From contig JAUPVI010000013.1 of assembly GCA_030917105.1 (NCBI GenBank), positions 8,019 to 15,362 on the forward strand: a DNA stretch of 7,344 bases, read 5' to 3'. A program made the position numbers and the translations under genes. The notes under the pieces are model-generated. The model made no database searches and had not been told where the DNA came from. It saw only the letters and a list, made by a program, of their open reading frames with translations. Positions within the stretch are counted from its first letter, which is position 1, and each line of letters opens with the position of its first letter. This document shows, in pieces, positions 1 through 6,603 of this stretch. The DNA is from Candidatus Babelota bacterium. GTDB lineage: Bacteria > Babelota > Babeliae > Babelales > JAUPTZ01.

Positions 1-1
1 A

Positions 2-2113
2 CGACTGATTCTTTTCATAGTAGCATGCACCATGACGCATGGCCACCTGCTTAGCATACCCAAACTAAGAACAACACCCCAGACGGCGCAACAAAAACTA
101 AAAAAAGAAGAGTCCCAATTTAAATCTGTCCAAGCTCGGCTCAGGTCGCTGATAACCAAACTCAGCAAGCCAGACGGTGCTATTTTTGAAGACCAAAGCG
201 CCGACCAAAAAGAGTATGAAACGCTTTCAGCTAAAATAAAAGCTGAATATGAGGACGCACGCAAAGCAGGCAGCAAAATACCCGAACCAACCGTAGAAGG
301 ATGGGGCCAATTCAGTAGGAAATTAAAGTGGAAAACTGATGCGGAGCGTGACGCTACCGAAGTAGCAGCGCTCAACAAAAAACTCTCACAAATCGCGAGA
401 AGAATAAAAGGTAAAGCACTTACGCCAAAACTCAAACAGCAGTCTGAAAGTACTGTAAACAGCTTGGTCGCAAAAATCCAATCGCCTGATCTCAACGGGA
501 AGCCAATTATTACGTGGAGAGAAATTGAACCTACGTTAAAAGATCCAAAAGTAGAAGCTCAGCGCTTTTACACAAAAGCCATTAAAATAAAAATAGCCCT
601 TACTACAAAAAGCTTTTTCCAGGCCGAGCATGAAAAATTAATTGATGTGTATACCACTAATCGCAAACTAGCACTCAAATACGATCCTGACCTCACTTCT
701 CAACTACCGGAAGCAAACAGCCTCACTATACAACCAATAAAAGCGAACACTAGCGCTTCAGAAAAAAGGCTTCTAAAAGGATACGTCTCCAAGCTAAACT
801 CCATCAATAAGCTTCTCAGCGGAGGTTTTTTCGGCAGAGGCGGCGTCACGCAAGAGGAAGCAGACAAACAAATAGCACTTTTCAAAAGCACTACAGAACA
901 GGCAACAAAACAATATGCTATTCTTGTAGAAAAATACAAGGATAGACCATCTCCATTACCAGCATTAACCACGAAAATAAAAATCGTCGGACCAGAAAAA
1001 GCTGCCGAAAAATATGTTACCGCAATCAAAAAAATAGACACCAAACTAACACGCCAGACTTTTATGACCAAACTCAAGGGCCTCTCAGAACGTGAACGCA
1101 TAAAACTCATCACACAGCGAGACGCCTTGGAAAAAAAAGTTGAAGCTCTAGGGCCAAATGCCACGAAACTATTGCCAGAAAAACCAAGGCAGGCCTACAC
1201 CAACCCGCTTGAAGCACCTGATAGCGCACCCACAACTATAGAAAACACAACGACCGGAAAAATAAATAAGGATGAATCAAAAAAGAAAAAGGCCGATACA
1301 GAAACAGATAGCAAAGAACCAATCAAAGATCTCAAAGATAAAACAACTAAAAGCAAGGATGACGAAGACAAGGAAGAAAGCATCAAGGATGCTAAAAAAA
1401 GTTCCTCTAGCGATAAAGGCAAGGATCAAGATGATGATGTTCCAGCTTCTTCTGTCGGAAAAGTCAGCAGCTCTTCAAAGAGTGAAAACGCAACAAATAT
1501 TGTCATAAACATGGGCGACAAAACACCGGCAGCCACTGGGCCAGCCACTAGCATGCCTGAAGAGAAAAAGCCAGGATTCTTTACTCGCATGGTCACGCCA
1601 TCACCAATGGGCATGGGTGGCATGGGGCCAATGGGCGGCATGGGTATGATGGGTATGGGTGGCATGATGGGCGGTGGTATGATGGCTCCTGGGATGATGC
1701 CAGGGATGATGCCGCAGGCCGCGGCCGGGCCGACCATCATAAACAATATTAGTAGTGCGCCAGCCGCTGCTGCAGGCGTTGGCGCAGTGGTTGGAAGCGG
1801 GACACCAGAAAGCTTTAGCAGCAACCCATCCACAAACACTACAAGCGCAGGAGCCTCGCCAAGCAAGAGCGATTTCCCCGACCTCACACAACCAATAGAG
1901 GGATTAACCTCACTCAAAGTCACCACAATACAAAATTTTATAACCGATCTCGCACTAGTCCTTACACCAGAAAGTGCAACCGCTTACGCACAAGGCCTTA
2001 CCGCGCCACGCCCAAAGCAAACCGCGCGCCCAGCTCTTGTACAAAGTTGGAAAAGAGCACGCCGTATGCAAACTACCCAGATGGCACCTGGGATCGCTGT
2101 CGGGGTTGGATGA
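2..2113 (+). CDS. Exported Lys-rich protein with Met/Gly-rich block, function unknown (5' partial)
   Basis: I do not recognise the family. An ATG lies at 32, but the frame is open to the window edge and the codons before it read RLILFIVACT. Together with MTHG this makes a hydrophobic signal-sequence core, so the true start is probably upstream; ATG 32 also lacks a Shine-Dalgarno sequence. Residues below count from that Met. About 15-390 are Lys/Glu/Gln-rich and look helical or coiled-coil, interrupted by a Gly/Phe patch at 263-271 (SGGFFGRGG). About 395-475 form a low-complexity Lys/Asp/Ser linker. Residues 526-560 contain 16 Met among Gly and Pro, inside a stretch without charged residues (520-592). 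The C-terminal ~70 residues look ordered again, with a basic end (WKRARRMQ). The only Cys lies in the signal region (IVAC), which could be a lipobox if the unseen N-terminus is long enough. The gene ends in three consecutive in-frame stops (TGA TAA TGA). It is certainly coding; its role is unknown, probably structural or surface-located. Confidence 0.85.
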   Translation, partial: RLILFIVACTMTHGHLLSIPKLRTTPQTAQQKLKKEESQFKSVQARLRSLITKLSKPDGAIFEDQSADQKEYETLSAKIKAEYEDARKAGSKIPEPTVEGWGQFSRKLKWKTDAERDATEVAALNKKLSQIARRIKGKALTPKLKQQSESTVNSLVAKIQSPDLNGKPIITWREIEPTLKDPKVEAQRFYTKAIKIKIALTTKSFFQAEHEKLIDVYTTNRKLALKYDPDLTSQLPEANSLTIQPIKANTSASEKRLLKGYVSKLNSINKLLSGGFFGRGGVTQEEADKQIALFKSTTEQATKQYAILVEKYKDRPSPLPALTTKIKIVGPEKAAEKYVTAIKKIDTKLTRQTFMTKLKGLSERERIKLITQRDALEKKVEALGPNATKLLPEKPRQAYTNPLEAPDSAPTTIENTTTGKINKDESKKKKADTETDSKEPIKDLKDKTTKSKDDEDKEESIKDAKKSSSSDKGKDQDDDVPASSVGKVSSSSKSENATNIVINMGDKTPAATGPATSMPEEKKPGFFTRMVTPSPMGMGGMGPMGGMGMMGMGGMMGGGMMAPGMMPGMMPQAAAGPTIINNISSAPAAAAGVGAVVGSGTPESFSSNPSTNTTSAGASPSKSDFPDLTQPIEGLTSLKVTTIQNFITDLALVLTPESATAYAQGLTAPRPKQTARPALVQSWKRARRMQTTQMAPGIAVGVG
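1607..1711 (+). repeat. Met/Gly low-complexity block with clustered GGG tracts
   Basis: This in-frame segment of the first gene encodes 35 residues, 16 of them Met and most of the rest Gly, in irregular units such as GGMG, GMM and PGMM. At the DNA level 1609-1671 holds eight runs of three or more G separated by 3-9 bases, on a strand that is otherwise poor in G. The peptide loosely resembles the Gly-Gly-Met tail of GroEL and the Met-rich surface of SRP54/Ffh, but nothing else in the gene resembles either family. Confidence 0.85.
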
Positions 2114-2177
2114 TAATGAGTAGACGCGTCAGCAGCGGCCTATTTTACAGCACATCATCACCAGTTTTTAAAAACCA

Positions 2178-2208
2178 TTGCTCCGCATGAAGCTTACCCT
2201 TTTATACT
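2178..2208 (+). promoter_or_regulatory. Putative sigma70-type promoter for the 1117-residue gene
   Basis: A -10-like TATACT (2203-2208, five of six consensus bases) lies 19 bp after a weak -35-like TTGCTC (2178-2183). Just upstream is a symmetric A/T tract, GTTTTTAAAAAC (2164-2175), that could act as an UP element. Transcription would begin near 2215, leaving a leader of about 30 nt before the preferred ATG. The -10 is convincing; the long spacer and poor -35 make the assignment tentative. Confidence 0.4.
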
Positions 2209-2235
2209 GAAGCCCTCATATAAAAATTATGTATC

Positions 2236-2239
2236 GGAG
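2236..2239 (+). promoter_or_regulatory. Ribosome binding site GGAG that decides the start at 2247
   Basis: GGAG sits 7 nt before ATG 2247. The in-frame ATG at 2229 lies upstream of this element and has only an A/T-rich sequence before it. Starting at 2247 gives a textbook signal peptide with Met-Lys-Lys at its very N-terminus, so sequence and protein logic agree. Confidence 0.75.
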
Positions 2240-2246
2240 CGTTCGT

Positions 2247-5200
2247 ATGAAGAAATGCCACATTTTTTTACTATCACTGATCTCTCTCCTCTCTCCTTTT
2301 TATCATGCCAATCCCTTTTCGCGTCCCACTTGGATGGGCGGCAAAGTTACCGCTGAAGACGCTAGGAAGGAGTTTAACGAACTCGACGAAAAACTCGAAC
2401 GCCTCACCAGTATTTTTATACAAGATGGCTTAATAAGCGAGGCAACCTCAGACCATATAGCATACAACCAGGCAGCAGATACCGCTTATGACTCTCGAAA
2501 ACATAGCGATAGAAATAATGCGGCACAACAAGCTACAAGCAGGATCGATTCCACTAATGCCACGCCACCAGCTCAAACTGACGACAATTCCACCAATACC
2601 ACTCCGGAGGTTATTAGCAGCGACAACTCAACCCCGCACTATCCCGAATCACCTACCAAGTTTTTTGCAGCTGAACGCCGTGGAACAACCGACAAAAAAA
2701 CTAATGAGGTAGAAAAAGCGTTTGACCTCCGGTCTTTACTCAATATCATTGAGAAACAGCAAGATAATTTAAAAAAATATAAACGTCTTAAATTTAAAAC
2801 ACGCATGGCAAAGCTAGAAGAAGACCTTGCGGAAGCCCAACAAAAATACGGTTCTTTTGATGACACACAGAGTGAGTCAGGCCATACTCTGGCTGATATC
2901 GCAAGCGCAAGGCAAACACTCCAAACCCGCCTCAGCAACGCATTTCAGTACAACGTACAAATCGCATACACCTATTACAAACTAGCCCGACGTAGGCCAA
3001 CCATAGATACTTCCAGCCCTACAAAATCATCCCCGCAACAGAAAGAAGTTAATAATGATGACAAGAGCGCTCTCAAAGCTATGTATGGACTGGTTGCAGA
3101 CATATACACAGGCAGTACAAAAAGACTACGAGAGCACGACCTCAAACCTCTCACCGAAAAAATCCTGAATAATGCATATGAGGGATTTGAGATATGGCTT
3201 GCGAAATTAAAAACGCTGTGCGGAGAATCCAAAAATACCGCAACAATCGCGACACCACAAAACCCTAATGATCCTTTTGAGGTCGATCTACTTACTACGC
3301 CAAATTACTATGAAATTCCTATTGCAGATGTGCTTGGTACCTATAAAGATGTAACCGCCTACCTTGTACACTGCGCAGAAAGCATCAAAGAATTAACCAA
3401 AAATAAAAAGCTCTTCCCCTGCACAGCAGTACAAAACCCAAACAAACCCAAACAAATGATAGACAAACTCGATGGATGGCCGACAAATCTTTTTGCTGTA
3501 CTCGCTGCCCATCATGACAAGCTCTTTCTTGGAGGCTTTAGCATCATCGGAACCCGCTGGTTATTGATGCAGAAGATACTTAAAGATGTGGCTGATAAAA
3601 CTTCTAAAATAGTAGCCCTATTAAACAAAAAAGACTCAAGTACCGCTACAGACGATCTCGACATGTCATTCAATAATTACACAGCAACTCTCACCCATCT
3701 ATGCGCGGCAAGAACCGAAGCCCCATCACCGGGAAATTCAGGCGGCACACCGGCAGCGCTAGCGCCAACAAACACCGCAATGCTAGGTTTCCTTGCAAAT
3801 CAGTCTTTTTACCGAATCTGGGATACGACAGGTGGAAAATCAGACGCCACGAATGGAGCAGAGATTTCTGACTATGGTAAGAAAGCTAAAGAAAGACAAG
3901 AGACTCTTATAGAAATGGCAAAAAATCTCTCGCCAGAGGATACAAAAACACTGACCTCCCTGCGTCTACAAGCTACAATCATGCTTGCAAACCTCCATGC
4001 ACGACACTCCTCGTTCATTGCGGAAAATGCCATCATTGCAATACGAAGCAAAAATATTGCTGATCAAAAACAAAACTTTGTACATCCTGAAGATACAAGA
4101 GCGTATCTAGAGCTCAAAGTAACTGAAATCGCAGTGTATAATCTTATTGCACTCATTAAAATTACCGGGCAAAAGCAACTATACGACAAAGATGCTCATG
4201 AAAAAATGCGTAGTGGTGACCTGAATAATGCCCTGCCATACCTCTTTAGAAATCTAGAGCCACTGGCCACCAGCCATGCACAAATGCACACGACGGCAAA
4301 ACTTAATAACGAAGCTACCCACGGTGAACCTGAAAAGGCTGCCGCAGAAAGCTTGAGGTTGCTCCAACGAGCCAATGAGGAAATAACTGCTTATGACACA
4401 GCACGAAATAGCAAACCAAAGGAGAAAGTTGGGCTAAAAAAACTCTACGAAGCGGCCGCTGCAGCCATTCTTGCTCAACTCTTGGCAGCAGTCCAAACAG
4501 CCATCACAGCGGCTGGAGCAACCGCTGCCGCGACCTTATCTAAACTCAAAACAAAATTAACTCCGTTGAATAGGACCAACTGGTTATTATCATCACAACT
4601 TGCACTAGACAACAATGAAGCAAAAGCCCTCTTTAAATCAAGTGCCGTAAAAATCCAGCTGTTCAATCGCAGCCTTCTGGCACTACAATCTCTAACGCTT
4701 GAGACCATCAAAGATTATCACGAGATCTCAGATCCTGCCGATACTATCATCGGCACATTGCGCCAAACCAAAGACCCTTCAACCGTCGATATAACCACAA
4801 GCACTGCTTCGATGGAAGGCGCACCGGCGAATACTTATGACATAACGCACAAAACAGTAATTTTTGGCGGCGCTGAGGTCAAGCAGCTCACTATCTTTGG
4901 CAATGACAACGAGCCAACAACTGGCGTGAAATCGATTTATGCAAACCCCAACGCTACTACAAAACTCCGCTACCTCGTAACCCGACAAGATAGTCAAACT
5001 TACCTTGGTACGGCCCTCCTCGATGGAAACAACCAACCGTTCCCACCTGATGCCAGCGGTGCCATCACCGTCATTCTTGATGCGGAAAAGGCACCATCTG
5101 GGGATGCAAAGAAGTATACGAAGGCGATTTATCCAAAAGAAACAGGATCAACCGTAGCTTCAATGCTCACATTTAGTCCGTTGGCTGTCGCCGCTCCCCA

Positions 5201-5600
5201 GGGAAGTAGTATAGGTTCCGTCAAACTTTATACACTTACTGACGGCATAAAAATCTATTTAACACAAAACAGTCAGCCTTACCAAAGCGCTGAGGGTATT
5301 TATAAAAAAAATGATAACAGTTATTGGGTGAAAGCAAACAATGGTGTATTCGTTGGCAGTGTAACCACGCAAAACGATGAGCATAAAACAGTAATGGTCG
5401 AAACAGAAGACAAGAGTGATACTAATCCACTCCAAAACGCTGGCAACCCGCTCTGGGAAAAAACCACTACTGCTGCAGCAGGCGGCACTGACGTAAGATC
5501 AGTGCCCGCGGAAACTGATGCCGTTGATAATACTACCGCTAACTCCGGGGGAGTTGACTCTGATGCAGCGAGGTCGCCCAGTAGTCACTCAACCGATTAG
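2247..5600 (+). CDS. Large exported helical protein with C-terminal repeat modules, function unknown
   Basis: I recognise no known family. The 1117-residue protein opens with a Sec signal peptide (MKKCHIFLLSLISLL..., cleavage probably near residues 20-22). ATG 2247 is chosen over ATG 2229 because of the GGAG element 7 nt upstream. Residues ~90-137 are a Thr/Asn/Ser/Pro linker; ~160-205 look coiled-coil (LLNIIEKQQDNLKKY, AKLEEDLAEAQQKY); ~210-860 are mainly helical. Only four Cys follow the signal peptide (about 325, 376, 392, 486), an even number consistent with export. Residues ~736-764 form an Ala-rich helix with no charge. The C-terminal ~240 residues turn beta-like and hold two copies of a repeated module (~878-950 and ~990-1072), then a Thr/Ala/Ser/Gly-rich tail. 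The last 38 nt overlap the next frame, which carries two more modules, so the natural product may be longer. Coding status is near certain; a surface or secreted location is inferred. Confidence 0.92.
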   Translation: MKKCHIFLLSLISLLSPFYHANPFSRPTWMGGKVTAEDARKEFNELDEKLERLTSIFIQDGLISEATSDHIAYNQAADTAYDSRKHSDRNNAAQQATSRIDSTNATPPAQTDDNSTNTTPEVISSDNSTPHYPESPTKFFAAERRGTTDKKTNEVEKAFDLRSLLNIIEKQQDNLKKYKRLKFKTRMAKLEEDLAEAQQKYGSFDDTQSESGHTLADIASARQTLQTRLSNAFQYNVQIAYTYYKLARRRPTIDTSSPTKSSPQQKEVNNDDKSALKAMYGLVADIYTGSTKRLREHDLKPLTEKILNNAYEGFEIWLAKLKTLCGESKNTATIATPQNPNDPFEVDLLTTPNYYEIPIADVLGTYKDVTAYLVHCAESIKELTKNKKLFPCTAVQNPNKPKQMIDKLDGWPTNLFAVLAAHHDKLFLGGFSIIGTRWLLMQKILKDVADKTSKIVALLNKKDSSTATDDLDMSFNNYTATLTHLCAARTEAPSPGNSGGTPAALAPTNTAMLGFLANQSFYRIWDTTGGKSDATNGAEISDYGKKAKERQETLIEMAKNLSPEDTKTLTSLRLQATIMLANLHARHSSFIAENAIIAIRSKNIADQKQNFVHPEDTRAYLELKVTEIAVYNLIALIKITGQKQLYDKDAHEKMRSGDLNNALPYLFRNLEPLATSHAQMHTTAKLNNEATHGEPEKAAAESLRLLQRANEEITAYDTARNSKPKEKVGLKKLYEAAAAAILAQLLAAVQTAITAAGATAAATLSKLKTKLTPLNRTNWLLSSQLALDNNEAKALFKSSAVKIQLFNRSLLALQSLTLETIKDYHEISDPADTIIGTLRQTKDPSTVDITTSTASMEGAPANTYDITHKTVIFGGAEVKQLTIFGNDNEPTTGVKSIYANPNATTKLRYLVTRQDSQTYLGTALLDGNNQPFPPDASGAITVILDAEKAPSGDAKKYTKAIYPKETGSTVASMLTFSPLAVAAPQGSSIGSVKLYTLTDGIKIYLTQNSQPYQSAEGIYKKNDNSYWVKANNGVFVGSVTTQNDEHKTVMVETEDKSDTNPLQNAGNPLWEKTTTAAAGGTDVRSVPAETDAVDNTTANSGGVDSDAARSPSSHSTD
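4878..5096 (+). repeat. Repeat module copy A (protein-level)
   Basis: This is the weakest copy. It runs from VKQLTIFGNDN through SIYANPN and YLVTRQDSQTYLG to AITVILDAEK. It shares the order 'Leu-x-Ile / Asp / IY / Y-x-V / aromatic-x-Gly / TVIL' with the other copies but has no Cys. It is proposed by eye only. Confidence 0.45.
5214..5462 (+). repeat. Repeat module copy B (protein-level)
   Basis: Key elements in order are VKLYTLTDG, IYL, GIYKKNDN, YWVK, GVFVGS, HKTVMV and a closing LW. GIYKKN is identical in copy D, and the KTV...LW ending is matched in copy C. There is no Cys in this copy. It is the last module in the frame of the 1117-residue protein. Confidence 0.7.
5547..5553 (+). promoter_or_regulatory. 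Possible internal ribosome binding site GGGGGAG for the overlapping frame
   Basis: GGGGGAG ends 9 nt before ATG 5563 and lies inside the end of the preceding gene, as expected for translational coupling. The alternative ATG at 5518 has only GGA nearby and would give an 83-nt overlap. The same run of five G is also a place where a base-count error could create the frame break, so the element is ambiguous. Confidence 0.5.
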
Positions 5601-6549
5601 TCCACCAACAGCCGCATCTCGGCAAAGCAGACTAGCGAAAATATCTGCACCTAATTACGGTATTTACAGGCTACCAGATTCAGGAAGTGGCCCGGAAGTC
5701 TTATACATTCTAAGTGAAGACCAATGGCTACCATGCAAGACAATCAAAAAAGTTTTCCGTGGGACTACTGCGAGCCCGTATTTCCTCGTCAAAGACACAG
5801 GCAAGGTATATGGATGCACGGAGAAAAAGCCAAATGCATCACTGCAGTCAACAAAAACAGTAATTCTGAACTCAACGACAGAAGACCAGAATATAGTCAG
5901 CGGCAAAGATTGCCTCTGGAATAGAGATAATTTTACCCCGCCAGCATTAGCTATGGCACAGCGGTTACCCGCCACTCCTGTCGCCGCGGATAATCCCATT
6001 ACAGATGCTCCCGTAGTACCATCCAGCCCAGTCATAGAACCAGTTGGCTCTACTGACATCAATCAATTTTCAGTGGATGGGGCAGCCCCTATTGAAGCTT
6101 CAAGCACCGACGTCTCTCTCGCCGCAGAACAAGCGCTTGGATCTTCGCCATCTAGCCAAAGCGCACCTACGACTTCAGATCTATCACCTGCGACAGCCAC
6201 GGGCTCCGCCCTCCCTGACGGCATGTATAAACTCAGTGATGGAACGCTCTTGGGAGTGTTGTATCCAAATAGCAGAACTGATGGAACTAAAAATACGCCT
6301 TGCAAAGAAGTGCTAGGAATTTATAAGAAAAACACTGATGATACGACTCTCCCTGAGGGTGTTGTTAATTCTACTTCACCATATTTGATTCAAATCAAGA
6401 GCAACCCAAATAACCTTTTTGCGTGCGATCAACTTGCATCAAACAATTCTTTTTATATTTCTAGCACGGCGTCTACTATTCGAATGACCACTACTGTCGC
6501 AACAAGCAAGGCAACCAAAAGCATGAAGACGAATCTTCTCGCCCCATAA
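5563..6549 (+). CDS. Two-module secreted-type protein, or displaced C-terminal part of the preceding gene
   Basis: From ATG 5563 this encodes 328 residues (343 from ATG 5518). The family is unknown. The protein has no signal peptide, unlike its neighbours, yet carries two modules matching the end of the preceding protein: copy C at ~31-123 and copy D at ~218-316. A Pro/Ser/Thr/Ala-rich linker lies between them (~125-217). Both modules contain a Cys pair (PCK plus YGC; PCK plus FAC), and C has a further Cys before its closing LW; such pairs suggest disulfides and an extracytoplasmic site. The frame is open from 5497 and overlaps the preceding gene in the +1 frame. Either it is translated separately, by coupling through GGGGGAG, or it is joined to the preceding product by a frameshift or a sequence error. 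I lean towards one ancestral gene, because a cytoplasmic protein of these modules makes little sense. Confidence 0.8.
   Translation: MQRGRPVVTQPISPPTAASRQSRLAKISAPNYGIYRLPDSGSGPEVLYILSEDQWLPCKTIKKVFRGTTASPYFLVKDTGKVYGCTEKKPNASLQSTKTVILNSTTEDQNIVSGKDCLWNRDNFTPPALAMAQRLPATPVAADNPITDAPVVPSSPVIEPVGSTDINQFSVDGAAPIEASSTDVSLAAEQALGSSPSSQSAPTTSDLSPATATGSALPDGMYKLSDGTLLGVLYPNSRTDGTKNTPCKEVLGIYKKNTDDTTLPEGVVNSTSPYLIQIKSNPNNLFACDQLASNNSFYISSTASTIRMTTTVATSKATKSMKTNLLAP
5653..5931 (+). repeat. Repeat module copy C (protein-level)
   Basis: Order of elements: YGIYRLPDSG, LYIL, WLPCKTI, SPYFLVKDTGKVYGC, TKTVILNSTTED, KDCLW. It pairs with copy D through PCK, SPY and the aromatic-small-Cys element, and with copy B through KTV and LW. 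Confidence 0.7.
6214..6510 (+). repeat. Repeat module copy D (protein-level)
   Basis: Order of elements: PDGMYKLSDG, LLGVLYP, TPCKEVLGIYKKN, SPYLIQIK, NLFAC, then STIRMTTTVATSK in the place of KTVIL. GIYKKN is identical to copy B. An insertion of about 10 residues (TLPEGVVNST) follows the GIYKKN element. Confidence 0.7.
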
Positions 6550-6569
6550 ACACCCAGGGTAAACGCATC

Positions 6570-6603
6570 TAACTATAGACGCGTAATTACGCGTCTATAG
6601 TTA
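6570..6603 (+). terminator. Perfect 34-bp palindrome after the module gene; probable terminator or binding site
   Basis: Each half reads TAACTATAGACGCGTAA and its exact complement, centred between 6586 and 6587. As RNA this gives a 15-bp stem with an AATT loop, 20 nt after the stop codon. The downstream sequence is only moderately T-rich (CTATCTCATTTTCTGCGTTTT) and lacks a U run directly at the stem base, so it is not a textbook Rho-independent terminator. A dyad for a DNA-binding protein is the alternative. No T-rich tail exists on the other strand. Confidence 0.6.

Noticed and set aside
1272..1508. Short plus-strand frame rich in Lys inside the first gene
   Set aside because: It is an out-of-frame reading of the A-rich linker with no ribosome binding site, fully nested in the larger gene.
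1426..1926. Open minus-strand frame rich in Pro and Ile opposite the Met/Gly block
   Set aside because: It is the mirror of the ATG-GGN repeats. The plus-strand gene is far longer, continuous and has a coherent protein character.
2164..2175. GTTTTTAAAAAC dyad as a terminator for the first gene
   Set aside because: The stem is almost all A-T with no loop and no following U run. It fits better as an A/T tract upstream of the promoter.
3437..3456. Two tandem copies of CCCAAACAAA
   Set aside because: Only two copies, in frame-neutral coding sequence (NPNKPKQ). Likely chance in A/C-rich DNA.
5304..5311. Run of eight A in module B as a slippage site that could join the two frames
   Set aside because: Shifting here into the +1 frame meets a TAA at 5494-5496 before the second frame opens, and module B is intact in the original frame beyond the run.
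5518..5562. Extra 15 N-terminal residues (MPLIILPLTPGELTL) for the overlapping frame, as a possible short signal sequence
   Set aside because: It lacks basic N-terminal residues and a cleavage-like site, has an acidic residue, and the ribosome binding site before ATG 5518 is weak. It reads like out-of-frame translation of the upstream linker.
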